A DNA stretch of 64,000 nt from Parvibaculum sp. (GTDB lineage: Bacteria > Pseudomonadota > Alphaproteobacteria > Parvibaculales > Parvibaculaceae): NCBI GenBank assembly GCA_002694985.1, contig NZNS01000011.1, positions 248,001 to 312,000 on the forward strand, written 5' to 3'. Both the position numbers and the translations under genes were made by a program. Positions 20,285-28,829 of this stretch are shown here, piece by piece. Position 1 is the first letter of the stretch; each line of letters starts with the position of its first letter. The notes beneath the pieces were generated by a model. It ran no database searches. It was given only the letters and a program-made list of their open reading frames with translations, and was not told the DNA's origin.

Positions 20285-20301
20285 TGCACAAAATATGTGC
20301 A
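20285..20301 (+). promoter_or_regulatory. NtrC-like 17-bp palindrome upstream of the Amt-kinase gene
   Basis: TGCACAAAATATGTGCA has half sites TGCACA and TGTGCA separated by five bases. The established NtrC consensus is also 17 bp with TGCAC and GTGCA outer arms, so the match is in both arms and spacing. It lies 104 bases before the chosen start of an ammonium-sensing gene. I see no -24/-12 sigma54 element between it and the gene. Confidence 0.45.
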
Positions 20302-20404
20302 GGGTTTCCGCGCTTTTTTTCGCCTTCCTTTTCTGCGCCCCGATAGAAAATTTACTTTTCAGCTCGATACTCCCGCTGTTACGTCGGATAGCCGGGGGCG
20401 AGTT

Positions 20405-22555
20405 GTGGATAGTGCTGCGCAGTCGATAGATACAATCTGGGTCTTGATCTGCACCGTTCTGGTCTTGCTGATGCAGGCCGGATTCGTCTGCCTCGAAACA
20501 GGTCTCGTGCGGGCGAAGAATTCCATCAATGTCGCCATCAAGAACGTGCTCGATTTCTGCGTGGTGGGGATCGGCTTCTGGCTGGTCGGCTTCGGGCTCA
20601 TGTTCGGCGCCAGCTATACGGGCCTTGTCGGCACTTCGGACTTCGCCTTCGAGGTTCCCGCGGGCGGTACGGCGAATACCGCCTGGATCATGGTCTTCTT
20701 TTTCTTTCAGCTCGCCTTCTGTTCCACCTCCACGACCATTGTTTCGGGCGCGGTGGCCGAGCGCATGAGCTTTCGCGGTTATGTCATCACCGCCGCCATT
20801 CTTTCCATGATGATCTATCCGGTCTTCGGCCATTGGGCCTGGGGTGGCGTCCTTGCGGGGCCCTCGGCGGGCTGGCTCGAACAGCGCGGCTTTGTCGATT
20901 TCGCGGGCTCCACCGTCGTCCATAGTATTGGCGGCTGGATCGCGCTCGCTGCCATTCTGGTGCTCGGTCCGCGCATCGGCCGCTTCGGACATGGCGGCAA
21001 GAGGGTCGAGCCGCATGACATGCCGTTGGCAACGCTCGGCATGTTCCTGCTCTGGGTCGGCTGGTTCGGCTTCAATGGCGGTTCCACGCTCGCGCTGAAT
21101 GCGAGCGTGCCAAATATTCTCGTCCACACCATGCTGGCGGCGGCGGCGGGTGGCATCGCTGCCACCAGCCTGAGCTGGATGCGCAAGGGGCTGCCCGATG
21201 TGCAGTGCGCGCTGAACGGCATTCTCGCGGGCCTCGTCGCCATCACCGCCAATTGTCACATCGTCACCACGAGCAATGCGGTTCTTATCGGCGCGGGCGG
21301 CGGGCTTGTGTGTTATGCGGCAAGCGCGCTTCTGGCGCGGCTTGAAATCGACGATGCGGTCGATGCCGTGCCGGTTCATCTCGCCGCCGGTATCTGGGGC
21401 ACGCTCGCGGTTGCGCTGCTGGGCGACGCCTCGCTCTTTCCCGAGGGTCATACGCGGGTTGAGCAGTTCGGCGTTCAGGCGCTCGGCGTTGCCGCCGCGG
21501 GCTGCTTCGCCTTCGGCGTTTCCTATGTCGTGCTGCGCATCATCGACCGTTTCCTGCCGCTCCGCGTTTCGTCGGATGCCGAGCGTGTCGGTCTCAATAT
21601 TGCCGAGCATGGCGCCTCTTCCGCGCTTCTCGATGTGCTGGGCGCGATGGAGGGGCAGGCCGCACGCGGCGATTTCTCCAGGCCGCTTCATGTCGAGCCC
21701 TTCACGGAGGCAGGCGAGATGGCGAGCCGCTACAATCTCGTTCTCGACAAGTTCAACAGCGAGGTGCGTGTTCGTGAGCGTACGGCCAACGAGTTGCGCG
21801 ATGCGCGCGACGTGGCCGAGCTTGCCAATGCCTCCAAGTCGCAGTTCCTCGCCAATATGAGCCATGAGCTGCGCACCCCGCTCAATGCGATCATCGGTTT
21901 TTCGGAAGTCATGAACGGTGAGTTGTTCGGGCCGATCGAGAACGAGCGCTACAAGGATTATGTCGGCGATATCCATAAATCCTCCAGCCATCTTCTCAGC
22001 CTCATCAACGATATTCTCGACCTCTCCAAGATCGAGGCCGACCGTTACGAGCTTTACGAAGAAGAGCTTGAGGTATTCGACGTCGTTGCGAGCTGCGAGA
22101 AGATGATGCGTCACCGCTCCGAGGAAGCCGGGGTCAATCTCGATGTCACGGTCGAGGAGGGCTTGCCGCTTCTCATGGCCGACAAGCGCGCGCTTCGTCA
22201 GATCGTGCTCAATCTCGTCTCGAATGCGGTCAAGTTCACGCCCAAGGGCGGCAATATCGAACTGGCCGCCTTCCTGGAACCCGATCACCGCATGGCCTTC
22301 CGCGTCACCGATACGGGCATCGGCATGGAGAAGAAGGACATTCCGGTCGCTTTCGAGCCCTTCCGCCAGATCGGCAAGGAAAGCTCGGTCTATTCGACGG
22401 AGGGGACGGGCCTCGGCCTGCCGCTCACCCGTGCGCTTGCCCGGATGCACGGGGCGTCCCTCGTCATCGAATCCGAGCCCGGCATCGGTACGACGATCAC
22501 AATCCGCATGCCGCATGAGCGCACCATGCTTGCGGAGCAGAGGGTCGCCAGCTAG
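20405..22555 (+). CDS. Ammonium transporter-histidine kinase fusion (Amt-HK)
   Basis: 716 residues from the GTG at 20405, which places the first membrane helix (TIWVLICTVLVLLMQAGF) just after the start. Residues 1 to about 400 form a complete Amt channel: the signature DFAGSTVVHSIGG gives the binding-site Asp165 and first pore histidine His173, and VPVHLAAGIWGT gives the second, His325. A linker containing GLNIAEHGASS leads to a kinase: phospho-acceptor His487 in NMSHELRTPLNAIIGF, N box LNLVSNAVKF, and G boxes DTGIGM and GTGLGLPL. Amt-kinase fusions are known as ammonium sensors. No response regulator gene is adjacent. Confidence 0.93.
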   Translation: MDSAAQSIDTIWVLICTVLVLLMQAGFVCLETGLVRAKNSINVAIKNVLDFCVVGIGFWLVGFGLMFGASYTGLVGTSDFAFEVPAGGTANTAWIMVFFFFQLAFCSTSTTIVSGAVAERMSFRGYVITAAILSMMIYPVFGHWAWGGVLAGPSAGWLEQRGFVDFAGSTVVHSIGGWIALAAILVLGPRIGRFGHGGKRVEPHDMPLATLGMFLLWVGWFGFNGGSTLALNASVPNILVHTMLAAAAGGIAATSLSWMRKGLPDVQCALNGILAGLVAITANCHIVTTSNAVLIGAGGGLVCYAASALLARLEIDDAVDAVPVHLAAGIWGTLAVALLGDASLFPEGHTRVEQFGVQALGVAAAGCFAFGVSYVVLRIIDRFLPLRVSSDAERVGLNIAEHGASSALLDVLGAMEGQAARGDFSRPLHVEPFTEAGEMASRYNLVLDKFNSEVRVRERTANELRDARDVAELANASKSQFLANMSHELRTPLNAIIGFSEVMNGELFGPIENERYKDYVGDIHKSSSHLLSLINDILDLSKIEADRYELYEEELEVFDVVASCEKMMRHRSEEAGVNLDVTVEEGLPLLMADKRALRQIVLNLVSNAVKFTPKGGNIELAAFLEPDHRMAFRVTDTGIGMEKKDIPVAFEPFRQIGKESSVYSTEGTGLGLPLTRALARMHGASLVIESEPGIGTTITIRMPHERTMLAEQRVAS

Positions 22556-22659
22556 GCGCTTGTGCTCCGCATTACCCGGATACTTCAACATTGATGCTTC
22601 ACAGGACACGCGCGCCTTTATAGTGTCCCCTCGCAATTCCTCGCGAAGGAGACAGTTTC

Positions 22660-23556
22660 ATGGCCGATATCGCCGCCCGCCCTCGCCGCAGCGTTCTTTA
22701 CATGCCGGGTTCCAATGCCCGCGCACTCGAAAAGGCGAGGGGGCTTCCCGCCGATGCGCTGATCCTCGACATGGAAGACGCGGTTGCGCCGGATGCCAAG
22801 GAAGAGGCGCGGGCCCAGGTTTGCGCCGCCGTCAAGCAGGGTGGTTATGGCAAGCGCGAGATCGCGATCCGCGTGAACGGGCTCGATACGCCCTGGGGAG
22901 CGGACGATATCAAGGCTGCCGTCGCCGCCGGGCCGGACGCGATCCTCGTACCGAAGATCAATTCCGCCGATGATGTGGAGCGCGCCGAGGAGGCGCTCAG
23001 CGATGCGGGCGCCAAAAGCAATATCCAGCTCTGGTGCATGATCGAGACGCCGCTTGCGACCCTCAACATTCAGTCCATTGCGCAGAAGGCGCGAGAGCCG
23101 GGTAGCCGCATGAGCGTCTGGGTCATGGGCACGAACGATATCGCGAAGGAGTTGCGCGCCGCGCACACACCGGACCGCCTGCCGATGATGACATCGCTCG
23201 GACTCGCGCTCGTCGCCGCGCGCGCCTATGGTCTTGTCATTCTCGATGGCGTCTATAACGACATCAAGAACGAGGAAGGCTTTGTCGCGGTTTGCGAGCA
23301 GGGCCGCGACATGGGCTTTGACGGCAAGACGCTGATCCACCCCTCCCAGGTCGGGCCTTGCAACACGATCTTCTCGCCGGACCCGGAAACGGTGGCCTTC
23401 GCGCGCAAGACCATTGAGGCGTTCGAGCTGCCGGAGAACAAAGGCAAGGGTGTGCTGAAAGTGGATGGGCGTATGGTCGAGATCCTGCACGCCGAGATCG
23501 CGCGGCGCACGGTCGCCATCGCGGACGCCATTGCGGAGCTTGAAAAAGCGAGCTGA
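22660..23556 (+). CDS. CoA-ester lyase of the HpcH/HpaI family (malyl-CoA lyase or thioesterase type)
   Basis: 298 residues, CitE-like TIM barrel. Motifs are RRSVLYMPGSNARALEKA, the metal-binding LILDMEDAVAPDAK, the arginine region IAIRVNGLDTPWG, MIETPLATLNI and GFDGKTLIHPSQV. The family cleaves or forms malyl-, citramalyl- or methylmalyl-CoA, or hydrolyses malyl-CoA. The next enzyme downstream is a mesaconyl-CoA hydratase, which points to the ethylmalonyl-CoA pathway. Its sequence looks closer to the CitE/Mcl2 branch than to classical Mcl1, so lyase versus thioesterase is open. Ribosome site GCGAAGGAGAC. Confidence 0.83.
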   Translation: MADIAARPRRSVLYMPGSNARALEKARGLPADALILDMEDAVAPDAKEEARAQVCAAVKQGGYGKREIAIRVNGLDTPWGADDIKAAVAAGPDAILVPKINSADDVERAEEALSDAGAKSNIQLWCMIETPLATLNIQSIAQKAREPGSRMSVWVMGTNDIAKELRAAHTPDRLPMMTSLGLALVAARAYGLVILDGVYNDIKNEEGFVAVCEQGRDMGFDGKTLIHPSQVGPCNTIFSPDPETVAFARKTIEAFELPENKGKGVLKVDGRMVEILHAEIARRTVAIADAIAELEKAS

Positions 23557-23568
23557 CGGGAGAGGCCG

Positions 23569-23640
23569 ATGAAGAGCAACAGCCTTGGAACGGGCATCGT
23601 TTTCGAGAGCGCGCGCAAGAAAGACGGAGACGGCAAATGA
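23569..23640 (+). CDS. Putative 23-residue coupled small ORF
   Basis: Starts at an ATG after GGGAGAGGCCG, a good ribosome site, 13 bases beyond the lyase stop, and ends in TGA overlapping the ATG of the hydratase (ATGA). The peptide MKSNSLGTGIVFESARKKDG is mostly hydrophilic and matches nothing I know. It may simply couple translation of the two flanking genes. Confidence 0.35.
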   Translation: MKSNSLGTGIVFESARKKDGDGK

Positions 23641-24734
23641 CCGGAGCGGATGCCAGGACGAGCGCCAAAACGAACGCCAAGACGAACGCGAAGACCAACG
23701 AAGGCAACTACTTCGAGGACTTCAAGGTCGGGCAGGTGCTGCGCCACGCCACGCCGCGCACGATCACGCAAGGCGATGTCGCGCTTTATCAGGCGCTGTT
23801 CGGTTCGCGCTTCGTGCTGCAGTCTTCTGCCGAGACCGCGAGGACGGCGGGCTATAAGTCTGCGCCCGTCGACGACATGCTCGCCTTCCACATCGTCTTC
23901 GGCAAGACCGTGCCGGATGTCTCGCTCAATGCAGTCGCCAATCTCGGTTATGCCGATTGCCGCTTCCTGAAGCCCGTCTTTCCCGGCGATACGCTCTCGG
24001 CGGAATCGAAAGTGATCGGCCTCAAGGAAAACTCGAATGGCGAGACGGGTGTCGTCTATGTCCGTTCCGAGGGGCGCAATCAGGCGGGCGAGATCGTCCT
24101 TGAATATGTGCGCTGGGTGATGGTGCGCAAGCGCGACAAGGCTTCCCCCGCGCCGGAAGAAGACGTGCCGCATCTGCCCGCCGCCGTCCGCGCGGAGTAT
24201 CTTTGCGCGCCCGAGGGTACCTCATTCAGGAATTTCGACACGGTCGCTTCCGGTTCGCCCCATCTCTGGGACGATTATGGGAAGGGCGAGCGGATCGATC
24301 ATGTGGACGGCATCACCATCGAGGAAGCCGAACACATGATGGCCACGCGGCTCTACCAGAACACCGCGAAGGTTCATTTCAATCAGTATACGGAAGGTAA
24401 GGGCCGCTTCGGCCGCCGTCTCATCTATGGCGGCCATGTGATCTCGCTGGCCCGTGCGCTTTCCTTCAACGGTCTCGGTAATGCCGTTTTAATCGCGGCC
24501 ATCAATGGCGGCCGTCACGTTGCGCCCTGTTTCGGCGGCGACACGGTGTTTGCCTGGTCGGAAATTCTCGACAAGGCGGAGGTGAGGGGGCGCGATGATC
24601 TCGGCGCGCTCCGGGTCCGTACATTTGCGACGAAAGATAAACCTTGCGGTGAGTTTCCCGGACCGCAGGAAAAGGGCTATGAGGATGGGGTCATCCTCGA
24701 TCTCGACTACTGGGTACTCATGCCGCGACGGTGA
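23637..24734 (+). CDS. Mesaconyl-CoA hydratase (MaoC-like, double hot-dog)
   Basis: 365 residues. After a tandem four-residue repeat near the N terminus (AKTN units, residues 9-21), the first hot-dog domain starts GNYFEDFKVGQVLRHATPRTITQGDVALYQALFGSRF, split here only as one known family region, and continues with VANLGYADCRFLKPVFPGDTL; the second contains YGGHVISLARALSFNGLGN and FAWSEILDKAEV. This arrangement matches mesaconyl-CoA hydratases, which make beta-methylmalyl-CoA in the ethylmalonyl-CoA pathway. It pairs with the CoA-ester lyase upstream. The ATG overlaps the stop of the small ORF. Confidence 0.85.
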   Translation: MTGADARTSAKTNAKTNAKTNEGNYFEDFKVGQVLRHATPRTITQGDVALYQALFGSRFVLQSSAETARTAGYKSAPVDDMLAFHIVFGKTVPDVSLNAVANLGYADCRFLKPVFPGDTLSAESKVIGLKENSNGETGVVYVRSEGRNQAGEIVLEYVRWVMVRKRDKASPAPEEDVPHLPAAVRAEYLCAPEGTSFRNFDTVASGSPHLWDDYGKGERIDHVDGITIEEAEHMMATRLYQNTAKVHFNQYTEGKGRFGRRLIYGGHVISLARALSFNGLGNAVLIAAINGGRHVAPCFGGDTVFAWSEILDKAEVRGRDDLGALRVRTFATKDKPCGEFPGPQEKGYEDGVILDLDYWVLMPRR

Positions 24735-24809
24735 GCGGAGCTTTGGGTATCCAATTTTGAGCTCCGGGTTATCATCAGGTGTAACACTCGCGGGCAAAGG
24801 AGCAGCGCC

Positions 24810-25403
24810 ATGCTTTCCTCAGGCACGGACGGGCAGACAGGTTCTTCGCAGACCACGCAGATGCGCTCGCCGGAGAGCGTTGCCTTCGAGAATGCGTGGA
24901 ACGCATCGCGGGGCGGCCTCGTTGTGCCGCTGCGCAGTGCCATCGATCTTCGCCGCTTCGCGCCTTTCGCACCCTGGTTTGCGATCATCGAGCCCGATCC
25001 GAAGTCGGTGGCGCTTCCTTTCCGTCTCACCGGTTCGGGGTTTCGCGATTTCTTCGGCCATGATCTCACCGGCGTGGATTATCTGGCGCTCGCCGATCCC
25101 GCGATCCGGCAGCATGCCTATGATTGCGTCATGGCCTGTCTGGATACGCCTTGCGGGCTCTGGCAGTCGACGCCCGCGACCACGGCGGAAGGCGGCTCGA
25201 TCAATTATGAGTACACAATCCTGCCGATTTCCAAGCGGGACAGCGTGGTCGACCTTATCGGCATCTTCGTGAATTTCGAGGCGAAGCCCTTCGACGATCT
25301 GCCGGGGCTTTCCCGCATCGAGCGCTCGACCGTCTGGCAATGGCTCGATATCGGTCACGGTGTGCCGCCCGACGAACTCACCGGTGGCGCCCCGTTCGGC
25401 TGA
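24810..25403 (+). CDS. PAS-domain protein (PAS_5 type)
   Basis: 197 residues. The fold-type signature is that of the alphaproteobacterial PAS_5 family: LRRFAPFAPWFAIIEPD, FRLTGSGFRDFFGHDLTGVDYLAL and a central INYEYTILPISKRD strand region. There is no output domain, so it may act by binding a partner kinase or regulator. No signal peptide or membrane helix. The neighbouring thioesterase gene is convergent, three bases away. Role unknown. Confidence 0.72.
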   Translation: MLSSGTDGQTGSSQTTQMRSPESVAFENAWNASRGGLVVPLRSAIDLRRFAPFAPWFAIIEPDPKSVALPFRLTGSGFRDFFGHDLTGVDYLALADPAIRQHAYDCVMACLDTPCGLWQSTPATTAEGGSINYEYTILPISKRDSVVDLIGIFVNFEAKPFDDLPGLSRIERSTVWQWLDIGHGVPPDELTGGAPFG

Positions 25404-25406
25404 GCC

Positions 25407-25898
25407 TCACAGGTCTCCCGGATAGATATAGGCAAGCGTCGCAAGGCAGATGGCGACGAGCCTTTCCGCGCCCTCCCCGTCCTCGCAGAAGACACGCGTC
25501 TCCACCACGCATTGCCGCCGCCCCGCCTTCACCACCTCGCCGCGCGCCATCGCGCGTATGCCGAGTGCGGGCCGCACGAGGTTCAGCTTGTATTCCGAGG
25601 TGACGAGGCTCACTGCGCCTGCCGGCAGCATGGTCGAGGCGGCACAGCCGCTGGCATTGTCGGCGAGATAGCCGATCACGCCGCCGTGGATATAGCCGTT
25701 GTTCTGGGTGAGGTCGGGCCGGTTCTCCACCGTCAGTTCCGCCCGTCCGGGTTCCACCTTGCCCACCTTGGCCCCCACCAGCTTGGAGAAGGGCTGCTCT
25801 GTCAGCACGCGTGTCACCCGGTCGAACGGCGACTCACCGTCCGGCAAGAGACCGGGAATCGTTCCTGCACTCATATCTGTACTCATATCTGTACTCAT
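25407..25898 (-). CDS. PaaI-family hot-dog thioesterase
   Basis: 163 residues. The catalytic region QNNGYIHGGVIGYLADNASGCAA matches the HGG motif with Asp in the long helix of PaaI-type acyl-CoA thioesterases. A GAGGATGACGCC ribosome site precedes the first ATG. The N terminus begins MSTDMSTDMSAG because of a 12-base tandem repeat that supplies three in-frame ATG codons. Physiological acyl group unknown, possibly phenylacetyl- or hydroxybenzoyl-CoA. Confidence 0.85.
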   Translation of the reverse strand: MSTDMSTDMSAGTIPGLLPDGESPFDRVTRVLTEQPFSKLVGAKVGKVEPGRAELTVENRPDLTQNNGYIHGGVIGYLADNASGCAASTMLPAGAVSLVTSEYKLNLVRPALGIRAMARGEVVKAGRRQCVVETRVFCEDGEGAERLVAICLATLAYIYPGDL

Positions 25899-26189
25899 GG
25901 CGTCATCCTCGCTGGCGAAGTCATGACGCATCCTGCGCGCGCTTTGTTGCGAAGGCTTCGCAGTTTCATGCAAAGCATGTTGCGGCGACGCCTTTGCCCC
26001 AGCGTTTTCGGGCTCTTTTCGCTTTCGGGTTTCTTGCAAAGGCTTTTGCGCGGATCTCGTTTGCGTTCCTTGGCCATGACAGCGTCAGGGTATTTGCCAT
26101 GAACGCCGCCGCGCGATAAACAACGGGACAACACATGCGGGTCCGTCCGGGCCCGCCGTTCTTCTTGTTGCCCGAACGGGGTTCTTCGG

Positions 26190-26597
26190 ATGGCTGAACA
26201 GCGACAAGCCGTAGAGAGGCCGCTCTCTCCGCATCTCCAGATCTATCGCGTCACGATCACCATGGCGATGTCGATCCTGCATCGCATTGTCGGCGTCGCG
26301 CTTTACGGTGGCACGGCGCTTGTCGCCTGGTGGCTGATCGCCACTGCCTCGGGGCCGGATGCCTATGCCGTCTTCCAGTCGGTTGCCGGCTCATGGTTCG
26401 GCCAGCTTGTGCTGATCGGTTTCACCTGGGCGCTGCTGCATCATCTCTTTGGCGGCATCCGCTATCTCTTGTGGGACGAGATCGTTGCGACCTCGCCAAA
26501 GGCCGCCGACACGATCTCCTGGATCGCGATCGTCGCCGCGCTGGCGGGCACCGTTCTCGTCTGGGCCGTCATCTTTTCCATGCGGGGGGTAATCTGA
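26190..26597 (+). CDS. sdhC: Succinate dehydrogenase cytochrome b556 subunit
   Basis: 135-residue membrane anchor subunit. The N-terminal RPLSPHLQIYRVTITMAMSILHRIVG contains the SPHLxIY and heme-region SxxHRxxG patterns, and three membrane helices follow, with the second histidine context LLHHLFGGIRYLLWD. It binds heme b and ubiquinone with SdhD. The 291 bases upstream, back to the thioesterase gene, show no clear gene; a poor TTGCCA/GATAAA pair near 26094-26120 is the only promoter candidate. Stop overlaps the sdhD start by one base. Confidence 0.94.
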   Translation: MAEQRQAVERPLSPHLQIYRVTITMAMSILHRIVGVALYGGTALVAWWLIATASGPDAYAVFQSVAGSWFGQLVLIGFTWALLHHLFGGIRYLLWDEIVATSPKAADTISWIAIVAALAGTVLVWAVIFSMRGVI

Positions 26598-26992
26598 TGT
26601 CCGCAGCGAAAAAGGATATGCGTACGCCGCTTGGCCGCGTTCTTGCGCATGGCTCGGCGAAGTCCGGCACCGGCGACCACATCCGCCAGCGCATCACGGC
26701 GGTGGCGATGGTGCCGCTCGCGCTCTTCTTCACCGGCTTCCTCGTCGCGCTGACTGGCGCCGACTACGAAACCGCGCGGAGCTGGCTCGGCAATCCGCTC
26801 GTTTCCATTGCCGCCCTGCTCCTCGTCGTCGCCGCGATCATGCATATGCGTATCGGCATGCAGATCGTCATCGAAGACTATGTGACGGGTGCCTTGCTGC
26901 GCAGCATCGCCCTTATCGCCAATTTCTTTTTCGCCTATGCCGTTGGTCTCGCCTGCCTCTACGCAGTCGTGAAGATCGGCTTCGGCGTCTGA
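26597..26992 (+). CDS. sdhD: Succinate dehydrogenase hydrophobic membrane anchor
   Basis: 131 residues with three membrane helices. The N terminus has GSAKSGTGDHIRQRITAVAM, the alphaproteobacterial SdhD pattern, and HMRIGMQIVIEDYV holds the heme-ligand histidine. The TGATG overlap with sdhC fixes the start. Confidence 0.93.
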   Translation: MSAAKKDMRTPLGRVLAHGSAKSGTGDHIRQRITAVAMVPLALFFTGFLVALTGADYETARSWLGNPLVSIAALLLVVAAIMHMRIGMQIVIEDYVTGALLRSIALIANFFFAYAVGLACLYAVVKIGFGV

Positions 26993-27025
26993 TCCCGTTC
27001 CCTTAAAAAACGTCGAGACCACGTC

Positions 27026-28819
27026 ATGACGGCTGCTTACGAGTTCCACGATCACACATTCGACGTCGTTGTCGTCGGTGCCGGCGGTGCCGGCCTTCGC
27101 GCCACGCTTGGCTGCGTCGAGAAGGGGCTTCGCACTGCGAACATCACCAAGGTGTTCCCGACCCGCAGCCACACCGTCGCGGCGCAGGGCGGTGTTGCCG
27201 CCTCGCTCGGCAATATGGGGCCGGATGACTGGCGCTGGCACATGTATGACACGGTGAAGGGGTCGGACTGGCTCGGCGATCAGGACGCCATCGAATATCT
27301 TTGCCGCCAGGCACCCGAAGCTGTCTACGAACTCGAACATTTCGGCGTGCCCTTCTCGCGCACCGAAGACGGCCGGATCTATCAGCGGCCCTTCGGCGGC
27401 ATGACCACGAATTTCGGCGAAGGCATCGCCCAGCGCACCTGCGCCGCTGCCGACCGTACCGGCCATGCGATGCTGCACACGCTTTACGGCCAGTCGGTTC
27501 GCCACAATGCCGAGTTCTACATCGAATATTTCGCCATCGACCTCATCATGGATGACGATGGTGCCTGCCGTGGCGTCGTCGCGCTCGATATGGCGACCGG
27601 CGAGATCCACCGCTTCCGCGCCTCGCTCGTCATTCTCGCGACGGGCGGCTATGGCCGCGCCTATTTCTCCGCCACCTCCGCCCATACCTGCACGGGCGAC
27701 GGCAATGCGATGGTGCTGCGCGCCGGTCTGCCGCTTCAGGACATGGAGTTCGTCCAGTTCCATCCGACCGGCATCTACGGTGCGGGCTGCCTCATCACGG
27801 AAGGGTCGCGCGGCGAGGGCGGCTATCTCACCAATTCCGAGGGTGAGCGCTTCATGGAGCGTTATGCGCCCTCGGCGAAAGACCTTGCCTCGCGCGATGT
27901 CGTCTCGCGCTCGATGACGATCGAAATTCGCGAAGGCCGTGGTGTCGGTCCGAACAAGGACCACATCTTCCTTCACCTCGACCATCTGGACCCTGCGATC
28001 CTTGCCGAGCGCCTTCCGGGCATTTCGGAGAGCGCGCGCATCTTCGCGGGCGTCGACGTCACGAAGGAGCCGATCCCGGTGCTCCCCACCGTCCATTACA
28101 ACATGGGCGGCATTCCGACGAACTTCCACGGCGAAGTGCTGACGCTGAAGGACGGCAACCCGGATACGGTCGTACCGGGCCTGATGGCGGTTGGCGAAGC
28201 AGCCTGCGTCTCGGTTCACGGTGCGAACCGTCTCGGCTCCAACTCGCTGATCGACCTTGTGGTCTTCGGCCGCGCGGCGGGACTTCGCGCCGCCGAGCTC
28301 GTGAAGCCGGGCCAGCGCCAGCCGGAACTTCAGAGCGGTTCGGGCGAGATGGCGATTGCGCGCCTCGATAAGTACCGCAATGCCAAGGGTTCGACGCCCA
28401 CCGCCGAGCTTCGCTTGCAGATGCAGCGCGCCATGCAGGAAGACGTCGCCGTGTTCCGTACCGGCGAGACGTTGCAGTCGGGCGTGAAGCGCGTGGCGGA
28501 GGTTCATGCGGCCAAGTCGGATCTCAAGGTTTCCGACCGCTCGCTGATCTGGAATTCGGATCTCATCGAGACGCTCGAATTCGACAATCTCATCGTGCAG
28601 GCGACCGCCACCGTGAATGGCGCGGTTAACCGTGAGGAAAGCCGCGGCGCCCATGCCCGCGAAGACTTCCCCGATCGCGACGATGCGAACTGGATGAAGC
28701 ACACGCTGTGCTGGGTGGACGATCAAAGCGGCAAGCCGACCATCGACTACCGTCCGGTTCACGCCTACACGCTTTCAAACGACATCGACTACATCAAGCC
28801 AAAGGCGCGTGTTTATTGA
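27026..28819 (+). CDS. sdhA: Succinate dehydrogenase flavoprotein subunit
   Basis: 597 residues, normal length. The FAD motif [15 protein letters not shown], the covalent FAD histidine in [18 protein letters not shown], the substrate-binding [21 protein letters not shown] and the catalytic arginine region [12 protein letters not shown] are present. It oxidises succinate to fumarate. The gene is intact to its usual C terminus (PKARVY), so the following foreign gene did not damage it. Confidence 0.98.
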   Translation: MTAAYEFHDHTFDVVVVGAGGAGLRATLGCVEKGLRTANITKVFPTRSHTVAAQGGVAASLGNMGPDDWRWHMYDTVKGSDWLGDQDAIEYLCRQAPEAVYELEHFGVPFSRTEDGRIYQRPFGGMTTNFGEGIAQRTCAAADRTGHAMLHTLYGQSVRHNAEFYIEYFAIDLIMDDDGACRGVVALDMATGEIHRFRASLVILATGGYGRAYFSATSAHTCTGDGNAMVLRAGLPLQDMEFVQFHPTGIYGAGCLITEGSRGEGGYLTNSEGERFMERYAPSAKDLASRDVVSRSMTIEIREGRGVGPNKDHIFLHLDHLDPAILAERLPGISESARIFAGVDVTKEPIPVLPTVHYNMGGIPTNFHGEVLTLKDGNPDTVVPGLMAVGEAACVSVHGANRLGSNSLIDLVVFGRAAGLRAAELVKPGQRQPELQSGSGEMAIARLDKYRNAKGSTPTAELRLQMQRAMQEDVAVFRTGETLQSGVKRVAEVHAAKSDLKVSDRSLIWNSDLIETLEFDNLIVQATATVNGAVNREESRGAHAREDFPDRDDANWMKHTLCWVDDQSGKPTIDYRPVHAYTLSNDIDYIKPKARVY

Positions 28820-28829
28820 GGGGGATGAA

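Noticed and set aside
20302..20404. Sigma54 promoter before the Amt-kinase gene
   Set aside because: No TGGC-N8-TGC element is found between the palindrome and the start.
20171..22636. Very long minus-strand reading frame opposite the Amt-kinase gene
   Set aside because: It mirrors the plus-strand gene; high GC third positions leave the antisense frame open. Arg/His/Asp-rich with no recognisable domain.
25899..26189. Basic small protein upstream of sdhC
   Set aside because: An arginine/leucine-rich frame is open but lacks a ribosome site and is explained by GC-rich composition.
26462..28762. Long minus-strand frame opposite sdhA
   Set aside because: Same shadow effect; sdhA, with its FAD and substrate motifs, is on the plus strand.
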